A DNA stretch of 64,000 bases, taken from assembly GCF_027172205.1 (NCBI RefSeq), contig NC_070604.1:75739023-75803022 (forward strand), read 5' to 3'. The notes beneath the pieces were generated by a model, which saw nothing but the letters and a program-made list of their open reading frames with translations, was not told the DNA's origin and made no database searches. The first letter of the stretch is position 1; every line of letters begins with the position of its first letter. Of the stretch, positions 1 through 11,883 are shown one piece after another. The DNA comes from Podarcis raffonei. Lineage: Eukaryota; Chordata; Lepidosauria; Squamata; Lacertidae. The position numbers were made by a program, and so were the translations under genes.

Positions 1-959
1 TAAACAGAAAATCCTCAATATCAAATCAATACAACAGTAAAACACAGAAATCAAAAATAATTAATACTCAATATAATTTTGCATCCCAATATAATGCTAT
101 TTTATGGATACAGGAACTCCATAGCACACATAGCTGCAACATCTGTCCCATTCATTTCTATGTAGGTAACAGATGCAATTAAGATCTGCTGCCTCCACTG
201 AAATTAACAAGATGGCACTTTGGAATGGAGAAATTCTACATATGCACGAAAATATACGTGAAGACTCTGGGTCATGGCAACTACGGTAAGTACAATTACT
301 GCTGTCACTGGGAGTAGCATGGAGAATGGGAGTAATGATATGGAACTGAATGTATATTGCATTGTGTTGTTCTAACAATTTATTTTGTTGTTTTCATCCA
401 AAAATAATATTGGAATGGATTAAAATGCTCATCTCTTATGTCAAGTATTATTCTATATGAAAAAGAGGTTGGTTGATACTGATTCATTATTTTTAAAAGC
501 ATACCTGTTATTACTGCTGACTGATATATTAACAGTCCAGTACAATAGTCCCATACCTTTTGGAGGGAAAAACATGGTAACGTATAAATGTCAGTTTATA
601 TAATAATGAATGTAACCAATGTAATTCTTTATAAAAGCCATTTGATTTTTCTGTTGATTCCATGGGATGGGAACAGAACCCCACAGACCAAGCAATGCAG
701 AAAATTTAATTATGACTGAACAGTAGCATTCACTTTTAATATCTGTTCATGGAAAGCAGATTTGAAGATTATATAGTATACCCAGTCTTTATTTTCCTTC
801 TTCTAATTAGAATATTCTTTATAGTAAAACAAAGCACATTAGCACTATATGTTTAAATATTTAAGTGCTTCTCCTTTTGTCTTAACATCATACTAAGCCT
901 CATAGCCTGAGCCAAAATAAAAATATTTTTAAAAAAAACCAAAAAGAGAATTTCCTTGC

Positions 960-2838
<1,879 letters not shown>

Positions 2839-4441
2839 TGGACAGCTGAAATAGACACCAAATTAGCATTTAATTAGAAATGTCTCATTCATTGGATAGC
2901 AGCTACATTTATAATATTTTAAAGTATTTATGATGTTGAAGTAAAATCTTTATGATATTTAATAGAAGGACAACATGGCTAAATCATCACAAAATTATTG
3001 ACCCCTTTATTAAAGGATAATAAATATGCAAGAGTAAGACAAGGGCAAAGCCTCACAGAACGCATAGGCATGACTTTGCAGAGAAGAATTCAGACCCATC
3101 ATCTGCCATGAGCCGGGAGGGGGGGTTAGCTTTAGGAGGATTTAGGTATCCTGTGCCCAGTTCTGCCAGCAGAGTTGCTCAGTCATCAGCAAGGGAGACC
3201 CAGCAGCAAGGAGTGCTCCAATGCACCCACCTATTTCAACCTGGTCTGCAAAAACCCCCAAAAGAAATGAAATTTTGCCCAATTTGATTTCAAACCATGT
3301 AGGCAAATGAAGTGTTTGTCTTCAGATCAGGGTTTGCAGGTGTTGCTGACCAGCTGATAATTTACAATGCAAATCTTTATATCAAACACTGCTGCTTACC
3401 AGTTCCAGTTAAAGTACTGCGATGTCTCAAGACAGTCAAACTTTATCCATTTCCAAGAGTGTAATGTTTAGGACTGCCACATCACCATGACTGTTTGGTT
3501 TTCTGGTTTGTTTTCCTTTCTTGAAAGACCATAGTCTTCATCCAATCATACACAACTGGATGAACACAGAATGCTGGAACTTCAGTTGTGCATTCCATTT
3601 TTGCCCATTTTTTATTTTGAAACAAAACGTAGACAAGCTGAGCTTTGTTGCCAAAGATGGGTAACTGTGAAAAGAGAACTGCTGGTGATTAAACTTCTAA
3701 AAAGCAAAGAGGATTAGACAGTTTCAAGTCTCTTGTTGGCAACAACATAGCAAAAGCTGACAACAAAGGATTTCCATCAGTGTTGCCAGACAGGCAACAA
3801 TTCTCTTATATGTAAAACAATTCAGACTTTTTAAATTTTATCTTCAGTGCCAGTGTCCTACAAGAATTCAAGCTTGTTCAGTGCAATGCTGTACTACATT
3901 ATTTTGGCATCAGCTTTGTATGGGAGGACAGAACAGTATTTGCTTCCCAGGGTGGCTGGTGAGTCTCAAGCAGACAAGTGTATGAGCAGGGCCAGGATTT
4001 TCTCTAGAAGTGCTGGCAAGGGAGTCGCGGATCACTGTGCTGTAAGGAATTTCAGCAGCAGAAACAGAATGCGGGAGAGGGGCTTCCTTCTCTTTGCATC
4101 TGTCTAGTTTGCATGTGCCAATGGCTCCAACTCCCATTAGCTCCAATCAGCATGGCTAATGGTCTGGGATGACGGGAGTTAGAGGGCACCATCACAGCTG
4201 CATTCACCCTAAGTCAGTGTTTTTCAATCAGGACTTCAATCTCCTCACACCCCAAGGTCCTAAATAAGAAATAAACTCTGCATTTTATAATGGTGAAATA
4301 AATTATTACCAGTTTTCGCTTTGTTTTGTTTTTCTCCTTTATATATGGGAGCGGGAAGCAAGAAGAATTGCCGGCTGCTTCCATTGGGCAGCACTGCTGT
4401 ACAGCAAGAAACTTCCACTGAGAGAGGCAAAGGCCTGGCAG

Positions 4442-4612
4442 ACTTGAGTTCGAATTCTCCACTCAGCCATGAAGTTCACAGGCCAGGGTGACCTTGCGCC
4501 AGTCACAGTTTCTCAGCCTAACTTACCTCATGGGGTTGTTGTGGGGACACAATGGGATGGTGGGGAGAGAACTGTACACCCCACCCAGAGCTCCTTGAAG
4601 GAAAGGTCTAAG
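4442..4612 (+). repeat. MIR-like SINE fragment, interrupted at its 3' end by a hAT element
   Basis: The text from a tRNA-like 'gagttcgaattctcc' through 'cagtttctcagcctaac' and 'catggggttgttgtgggga' follows the well-known MIR/CORE-SINE body. The hAT copy beginning at 4621 sits in its 3' part; the text resumes as 'tctaagtgtcaacaaataata' after 5252. Confidence 0.6.
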
Positions 4613-4908
4613 ACTAAGTGCAGGGCCGGATTTAGGTTTGATGAGGCCCTAAGTTACTGACAGCAATGGGGCCCTTTATATGTCCAGCTGTCCTTTGTCA
4701 ACAACAAATTGCCACTGTTTTTTGTGTTGAATATATGCTATATAGTAATTTATGGACCTTATAGGTGTCTAAAGCCATTTGCACATGTTGCCATGCAACC
4801 AGTCCATGAAGAATGTAGGCACCCTATATATAGAAATGAGCAAACCTGTGATATTTTAGGGAGCAGGCTAGCAGGCGGCGCCCATGACTTACATCCTACA
4901 CAACACAA

Positions 4909-5010
4909 CACATCTGAAGAAGTGTGCATGGACACGAAAGCTCATACCAAGAACTAACTTAGTTGGTCTTTAAGGTGCTACTGGAAGGAAAAAAATTTTT
5001 TGTTTTGAAC
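4909..5010 (+). mobile_element. Nested retroelement fragment with hammerhead-like core (possible Penelope-like end)
   Basis: This stretch is absent from the sister hAT copy at 44396-44843. It reads ctgaaga (4914-4920), a near-palindromic stem (gtgtgcatggacac, 4922-4935), then gaaa (4936-4939), followed by 'taacttagttggtctttaag' and 'gtgctactgg'. The same unit occurs as two inverted arms at 39967-40113. The family assignment to Penelope-like elements is inference. Confidence 0.45.
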
Positions 5011-5049
5011 ACAAAACACTGTTGCTGTATGTAGTTTTTATTTTATTTC

Positions 5050-5125
5050 ATCATCATCAAACCTTTTATTGGCATCACATACAAACATCGATAACATAAC
5101 AGTACAGAGTTACCACTTATTTTAT
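5050..5125 (-). mobile_element. Nested LINE 3'-end fragment (L2/CR1-like, antisense)
   Basis: Also absent from the sister hAT copy, where 'tttttattttattttatttg' is uninterrupted. It starts with a catcatcatca microsatellite tail and 'aaaccttttattggcatcac', resembling the antisense 3' end of the LINE at 36787. The flanking ATTTTATTT is probably the target duplication. Confidence 0.5.
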
Positions 5126-5269
5126 TTGTTTTTTTATCTTATATTTTGGAAATGTACATCCAGGGGTTTTTTTCTTCAAATTTTTTGGGGACCCCCAAGA
5201 GAGTGGGGCCCTAAGCTATAGCCTATTTAGCTTATACGTAAATCCGGCACTGTCTAAGTGTCAACAAAT

Positions 5270-6030
5270 AATACAGAGCCGAAAAGGCTCGAGGAAATAC
5301 TTGGGGATTCTGGCGTCCTTTTCAACCTGGCCGAGGAGTCCTTCACCGTGGCTCGTGGTGTGAGAAGGGTAAGGGGGAAGCCCTCGGGGAAGTGGTCGCA
5401 GCTTCCCCCTTCCCTGAAGTGGAGCAGCCCATGGCCCTCCTGCTGTGGAGGAAACAGGAGCGTCGACTCCCCTGCGAGGGGTCCGAACGCAAACTGCGCT
5501 CTGAGGCTCCGGCACTTGGCCGTTGCTGGATTCCGCCGCGAAACCGTTGGGGGCGTGGTCTCCCGCAGGAATACTTACGTCAGGCAAGGCGCCGCGAGAG
5601 GGACGTTCAGTGATTTTCTTCTCGGAGAGCAAAGGGGCGGGGCTTGCCCCTTCCTAGCCCTTGCGGACACAGGCGATTAGCGGAGAAGGGGAAACTCGCA
5701 CTCGAGTCCGCCTCCGTCTCTGCCTCACAACCACCAGCCGGATACAGCCTTGGTCCGCGCCTGTCTTCGCCGTCCGCGGCTGCTGTGGAGACACCCGCCT
5801 GCCCTCGGAAGTGAGGGGCCAGGGAGGAGGTGGCTCTAATCCTTCCCCAGCGAACGGTCGAGTGCGAGGAGCAATCCGGTTTCCTAGGTTACAGTGACGC
5901 CTACGGCGAGGCCGCGAGGCCAATTCCAGCCGCCGCCTTCAGTTGACCACACGCGCGCGCCTGCCCGCCCCTTGTAGCAAGGCTCCTGCAGATTTTGCAT
6001 CTCCGGCGCCGGGGTGGGAGAGACATTAAG
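5270..6030. promoter_or_regulatory. CpG-rich island, candidate WDR27 promoter
   Basis: GC- and CpG-dense block with GGGGCGGGGC-type SP1 boxes (near 5635). On the minus strand a consensus splice donor GAC/gtaagtat lies at 5579/5578-5571, so an untranslated first exon of WDR27 could end at 5579. Open frames in both strands here are typical of GC-rich DNA and are not conserved proteins that I recognise. Human WDR27 and C6orf120 share a promoter; here this island is about 2.2 kb from the next one. Confidence 0.5.
5579..5750 (-). other. WDR27: Possible untranslated first exon of WDR27 (3' boundary only)
   Basis: The donor at its low-coordinate end is close to consensus (gtaagtat). The upstream limit is arbitrary since no transcription start can be read. 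If right, it splices to the acceptor at 2846-2848 in front of the ATG exon. Confidence 0.3.
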
Positions 6031-6059
6031 AGGCCGACTTTCGACCATGGCTGTAATCC

Positions 6060-7770
6060 TAATCACATTTATTTGGAGTATGCCCAGATGAACTCAGCAC
6101 TGTATCAATTTATGTACACAGTGAGAACAAATTAGAAATACCCCTCGTACTGCTAAATTTCTTACCCACTCTTACGCCAAACTTTTTAAAATTAAGGAAA
6201 GTGCGTTCATTGGTTCCACTGCAAAGGGGGGAAATGTACAGTTGCAGAGTTGCAACGTGGAAAACCACTGTTTTAGATCCATTGCCAGCTGCCAGGCAAG
6301 AGCTGCATCTGTGCCTACCCATTTCTTCACTTGTATCAGTTTCACTCTCCATAGCCATCAGAGTGAACAGCATGCAGATAGGGAAGTCATACAAGCAACC
6401 AAGGGTGCAGGGAGCTGCGAGAGGGAGCTGACTTGTTTCTCACTTGAGATCAGATAAACATTTGTTCTTCAGGTTGCAGCCTAGCAGTGCTAGACTAACA
6501 GGGTTGAGGGCATTATATGAATCATTCCATTTAAATCTGTATTTCTGATCCAGAGAGCCACATGAGGCAACAGAAAGCTGTGCACTACATTTTAAGTGAA
6601 TGGATAAACAGTGCCAATTAATTCTTGGTGTATAGGTTTCTGTTGCCTCCTGTGGTTCTCTGTGTATAAATTGCCACAAAGAAATACAGACGCTATTATA
6701 ATAATTCATGAGATTGTGTTTGGGATGGCTGGAAGTGGGGTGCCCCCACTCCCAATAAGATATTTCAAATGTACTGGATGTAGCAGATCATATGTGCAAC
6801 ACCTGTTTATTCACATTGGATTCCATTGGTTGGCTCAGGACAACTACGTTTAGGATTACAGTATACATCCTATTGATTTCAATTAACTTGCATACTTTTA
6901 GTAACAGAGTGCAGCACTGCACTTTTAAGTCATGGAATCTAATACAAAGCAGCCCAAATGTTGTGTTTTTCATGTCTAAATTAATCTTCCAAATCTGATT
7001 ACCTACAAAAACAAAGGACCAGCCTTTTCTAACAGAAACCATATATGCCAAGGAAAGAATATTCAAGTCTAATATTGTGACCATGAAATTAAAACAACAT
7101 GTGGCTTCCCTCTTCCAATAATATGTACTGATTTAAAATTTATGGAAAGAGCCCATTCTAAATCAGTTCACTTCTAGCAGTGCTTACATATTTGCAATTG
7201 CATGCATTTGCCCCCACTATAAGGGAGTGGAGTTGGGCACTGCAACTGCAAACATATTTACCAAGGAATGAAAAAAATGAGAACCAGATGAGGAGCACCC
7301 AAAATGGCTGGCAGGTAAAAGGTATTGCCAAGAACATTCCTGCCAGTGGTAGACTACAGTAACTCCAGAGACAAATGTTTTGAAAGCAGAGCTGGACCCT
7401 GGAACCTCTGTGGGCTCTTCTGTCATCTCATGATGGCTAGGAGCTGGCCTATTAACAGTCTTGCTTGCTCCCAAATAACCACTTAGCAGTCACAATCACT
7501 AAAGTGCTTTAATGCTCTTATGAAGAAAGCAGATTGCACCATACTCTCTAGCAAAAGTTATCCCTAAGTCTTGCTGGGTCTCTTGTGACTTGCAGTCATC
7601 TGTCATCAAGGGTGCTCCATAGATGGAGATGCAGTGCAAATAAAAATATACCTGACATGGGGACATATTGAATATGGGTCTCTGGGTTGCAGTTATTTTT
7701 CATATTAAGGGATAGTTTTTTAATAAAAGATTTTCTGTGCAACATTGTCAGTTTGAAGTCCCACTACTGA
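6060..7770. other. Intergenic stretch without a recognised gene
   Basis: I see only short unconserved open frames and ordinary AT-rich sequence. The part from about 7100 to 7770 could include 3'-UTR of the MAP3K7 retrocopy, but I cannot match it. Confidence 0.5.
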
Positions 7771-7771
7771 A

Positions 7772-7978
7772 TCATGACATCCCTTGACGTTTTGGTTACT
7801 GCTTTTGGATAACTCCCAACTTTTTTTTGCATTGCTGGTAGTATGTGGGAAGACTTTTGTTTTCGTCTAAAAGCTTTTTATGCTCTTGTACCAGACGTGA
7901 TGTATTTCGCTGGTCTTTTTCATCCTGGCCCAGGCCTGCTATTAGTTCTTGCTTTCTTTGCAACAGCAATGCGATTTC
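7772..7978 (-). pseudogene. MAP3K7: Processed pseudogene fragment of MAP3K7 (TAK1), C-terminal coiled coil
   Basis: On the minus strand this reads [20 protein letters not shown], then [20 protein letters not shown], then [20 protein letters not shown], a stop, then PKRQGMS and the terminal stop. This is the C-terminal TAB-binding coiled coil of TAK1 kinase, nearly unchanged, in one uninterrupted block as expected of a reverse-transcribed mRNA. The match ends abruptly at about 7978, so the copy is 5'-truncated. The in-frame stop seven codons before the normal end (7796-7798) replaces a glutamine codon. No kinase domain, intron or clear poly-A tail was found. It lies between the two CpG islands, antisense to C6orf120. 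A functional gene is excluded; expression as RNA cannot be judged. Confidence 0.9.
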
Positions 7979-8099
7979 TCCGTTTGCGAAAAAATAAAGT
8001 AGCCAGCTAATGGCAGCAGCCCATGGTGCCAAGCACATCGCAAACAAATTACATGTATCTAAACGGGTTGCATTTGTATAAGGTATTTATTATGTAGTT

Positions 8100-8182
8100 T
8101 TACGTATAATTGTGGTAAACCGCTCTGATTTTCATTGTTACTAATAGCGGCGTATGAATACTTTTATAAATAAATAAAACAC
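8100..8182 (+). repeat. Probable LINE 3'-tail fragment
   Basis: The text 'gtaaaccgctctgatttt..' followed by 'gcggcgtatgaatac' and a taaataaataaaa tail resembles the 3' end of L2/CR1-type LINEs of reptiles. It is short and diverged. Confidence 0.35.
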
Positions 8183-8272
8183 ACAGCGCACGAGCTATTC
8201 TCAAGGTTTCACATATTTTTGAAAGAGTCCCGCACAGCTGAATCCACCAACGTTGCGACCCTTCGGGACCCG

Positions 8273-8286
8273 GTTGCCATGGCGAC
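8273..8286. promoter_or_regulatory. X-box-like RFX binding site
   Basis: gttgccatggcgac is an almost perfect palindromic X-box (GTTGCC AT GGCAAC type). RFX factors drive many ciliary genes. It lies 250-300 bases upstream of the inferred C6orf120 first exon end. Confidence 0.5.
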
Positions 8287-8399
8287 AGCAAGAGGCAACG
8301 TCGCTCCCCCTCCCCCGCCCCTCACTTGCCCCGCCTCACTTGCTAGCCTAGGCGAAACGAAAACCAGCAAGTCCAGAAACAGGCCGGGGAGTTTCCAGC

Positions 8400-8538
8400 C
8401 TCAAATCTCGCGGTGTTACAGCGCTGCGTGGGTCGCGCGCGCGGGCAGGCGGGCGGAGCTGCGCTCGAGACTCTGTCAGAGGCTCCGGCGGCCTCTTTGA
8501 TGGTGGGCGAGCGGAGTGAGCTGGGGTGCGGCGCTAGG
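8400..8538 (+). other. C6orf120: Likely untranslated first exon of C6orf120
   Basis: A consensus donor (TAGG/gtgagc) follows base 8538, and the coding exon has an acceptor (ccaacacag) ending at 10313. The transcription start within the island is unknown, so the left boundary is approximate. Confidence 0.45.
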
Positions 8539-10273
8539 GTGAGCGCGGGCTCGGGTGGGGAGGTCGGCGGTGGGGAGGACGCTTCAGCAGTCGGTGGGCT
8601 TCCCCTTCCTCAGCTTGGCACTTTTTGCAACGGCGCCTGAGTGTAGGGGGCGGGGAAGCTTTTCGTTTTCTCCCCCCCCCCGCTGCTTCTGGGGCAGCTA
8701 AAGGCCGGGGAAGAAGGGGGGCTCTTCCTCCCGACCCCCTGAGAGATATGTGAGGGAGGCGGGGGGGGGGCAAAGTCTTCTCTCAAAAGTGAGCTCCACG
8801 TTCTCCCCGCCCCTTGAGATTCCCGCCCACAATGCCTTCTCTCTCTCTCCCTCCCTCTCTCTCTCTCTCGCCCCCCCCCCAATTCCTTCTCGGAATCGGA
8901 AAGTTCGGGTAGATTGGTGTGCAGAGTTCCACAGGTGGGGTCGAAGCACCGCTGTCTCTGCTTCTCTTTCGAGACTGGGTGCAACTCTTTCCAGGGAAAG
9001 CGAGGCTGCTGGTGGGCGTCCCGGACTTCGCCCGTCTCGGGGAAGATTTGCACAGGTTGTCGTGCCCAGTTGGAGGTGCCAAAACATGGATGCGGTGGGG
9101 CAGAGTTCCGGAGCTGCCAGTGACAACCGGTGTTGCCGCTGCTTCTCTGGACAGGGTTGGGGGGGGTGACCTCGAGGGGCTCCTGTCCGGATAAGCGGCA
9201 GCAACATTGGTGTCAGAATGCATGTGCTGCTGTTGAAAAGCCATAATTGACTTGGGGCCCCAAAGATCTGAAGGAGTGCTTGCCAGCTCCCACATCGACC
9301 TGGCCAGGTGTAGCCTCCAGGTTGTGGAATAACATCCTCACCAAGGTGTGTCTTGTGGCATCATTACATGCTTTGGGATTTTTGGTCAAGATGCACTTCT
9401 TTATCCAGGCCTTTTAGCCAAGTGGAGAACTTCCCACCTACTATGTTGCCGTCCTGTGCTGCTGTTTTGTTAACTGTGTTATTGGTTAGTTTTGTGGATT
9501 TATTGTATGACTTGGGGCGTTTTCATAAACTGCCTGGCTGGGACCTCGTGATGAAAGGCAATTTTGTCTCTTATTGAAGCTGTTGTATACTTGTAGTATT
9601 CTGGCCTGTGTCCTTATTTCCCAATTTTTGTGCTTCTCATAACATTGGCATGTATTTTTGCTATTCAGAATTTAATGGGTTTTAGCCTTTATGTAGGACT
9701 AGCCTATGACACCAATGCAAAACCTGATCAATATCTTGTGTAGTATTCTCTGCACTCATGGTAGCTTCAGAGTTAATGCAGAGGCTGCAAAATAGGGCTC
9801 TGGGGCAGCGCGGGGGCGGGGGGGGGGGGAGAGAGACTAAGCCAGCCTAGAATCCAATGAATTCTGAACCACACCCACTGCCATTACTTTACAGTATCAG
9901 ACCTGGTTGCTATATGTGCTTCTGGTTGGCATAGCAGTGTTTTTCCTACCACCACCTCTCCATGTGTGGCAGGGCTTTGGATGAGGTGTTGATTGCACTG
10001 TGCTGGCTGGCTGCAGTTAAGATTGCTCACTGTGTTGTATTTAGTATATTTGCATTATGTGTGGCTTGGCTCTTTGTGCCATTTGGATTACCTTGTTAAC
10101 TTTACCGACTGTCTTGCATTGGTGTACCTGTGCAAACTGTTATGTGAGAGTAGTAGTGATTGCTAAGAGAGCACAAATTATTACAGCTACTTACGACGAA
10201 ACAGTATGTTGACTGTCTACAAATATTCATAGCTACTCTTGGAGAAACGGAATCTAATTATTTGACAGTATAA

Positions 10274-10879
<606 letters not shown>

Positions 10880-11116
10880 ATTCAGAGCTAGACAACAGGT
10901 TCACATGTGAACAATATAGACAATTGAATGAATGCTATTATGTGAGCGTTAGTACTAACTGATACTTTCTTTGCCAGGGAGGGGGAAATAAAGCCATAAC
11001 AATTTTTGTATTGTAAACTTTTCCCACAGGTACACTGCAACAGGCACAGTATTTGTATAAGTTTTCTCTTAACTGATCAGGGTCAAATATGAATATTACA
11101 GTTCACTGTGACTTTC

Positions 11117-11122
11117 AATAAA
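11117..11122 (+). terminator. Polyadenylation signal of C6orf120
   Basis: AATAAA about 240 bases after the stop codon; another lies at 10987-10992. The 3' ends of C6orf120 and PHF10 converge between 11.1 and 11.8 kb. Confidence 0.55.
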
Positions 11123-11883
11123 ACTGATTTTCTATACAAAGATTTTAAGAATAGTAAAAAGACTAATTTCCATACAGTATTTCAGCACATTTCAATTATA
11201 AATACTTTAACCTCTTCTGTATGAATACACTAGGAGCAAATACCATTTTTAAATGCTAGCAGCTTTTGGAACATGAAAGCCATTTAACTAAGGCTGCTTT
11301 CATACGATATAACATCCTAAAAAAGAAAATATGAATTATCCTGATTTTCTTATGGTTTGAAGGGAGACACATTGATTTAAGAGACATAATTTGGCATGAC
11401 CAATATAAGGTCTACATGATTTCTTGCTGTAAACCTAAATTCATTATATCATATGAGATTTGTACCACTTGATGGATTTTTTTTTCTTGTCAGGCATTAG
11501 TACTCTGCTTAAAGGCAACTCCCATCAGAAAACAGTAATTGCCAACTAGTGATTCAGTCCTTTTCTTTGAGCTGGACAGAGAACACAATTGATTGCTATG
11601 CAATAAATAAAGTCTGTTGTGCAACGACTGCTATGCAGCAGCACTGTATCCATGAAACAATTGATAGATTTACAGAATTTCAACTGGGCACTTTCCCTTT
11701 GCATGGGATTTTCAAGCAAAGCTACTGGAATAGAATGTATCCTTCCCTGTCCTAAAATTAAAAACTTTATTTGGTGAAAAACATTTTGAGTGGTATTTTT
11801 CCTTATACAGAGTGGTAGGTAAATAGCACCAAGCTTAGCACTTGTTTTTGTGCAGTTATATATAAAGAGTGTAAATATTGATT

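Larger units (their letters stand above)
4621..5252 (+). mobile_element. hAT-type non-autonomous DNA transposon, copy 1, carrying two nested insertions
   Basis: Inverted ends: cagggccggattta at 4621 and taaatccggcactg ending at 5252. An 8-base target duplication flanks it (actaagtg 4613-4620, tctaagtg 5253-5260; one mismatch), as expected for hAT elements. The interior contains no transposase. It is the sister of the element at 44396-44843 in the same orientation; the extra length (632 against 448 bases) is accounted for by insertions at about 4909-5010 and 5050-5125. Confidence 0.85.
2846..5578 (-). other. Presumed first intron of WDR27
   Basis: No coding exon was found here. It would run from a strong candidate donor at 5578-5573 (GAC/gtaagt on the minus strand) to the acceptor next to the ATG exon at 2845. 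It holds a MIR-like SINE, a hAT element with nested insertions (4621-5252) and a short diverged palindrome near 4120-4195. The stretch 2846-4100 shows nothing I recognise. Confidence 0.4.
8220..9200. promoter_or_regulatory. CpG island and promoter of C6orf120
   Basis: CpG-dense block containing an RFX-type X-box, GC boxes, a CT-rich tract around 8845-8880 and the likely first exon of C6orf120. Overlapping open frames on both strands have no family I recognise and are attributed to composition. Confidence 0.65.

Noticed and set aside
97-378. Minus-strand open frame that might be the next WDR27 exon (VWD.. blade)
   Set aside because: Weak spacing similarity only; no acceptor gives the required phase 0 start in that frame and the VWD motif is missing.
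5258-5923. Overlapping open frames on both strands in the left CpG island
   Set aside because: Arginine/proline-rich composition artefacts of GC-rich DNA with no family resemblance.
8534-9295. Long overlapping open frames (up to 170 codons) in the C6orf120 island
   Set aside because: Low-complexity translation of CT and GC tracts; all frames open at once.
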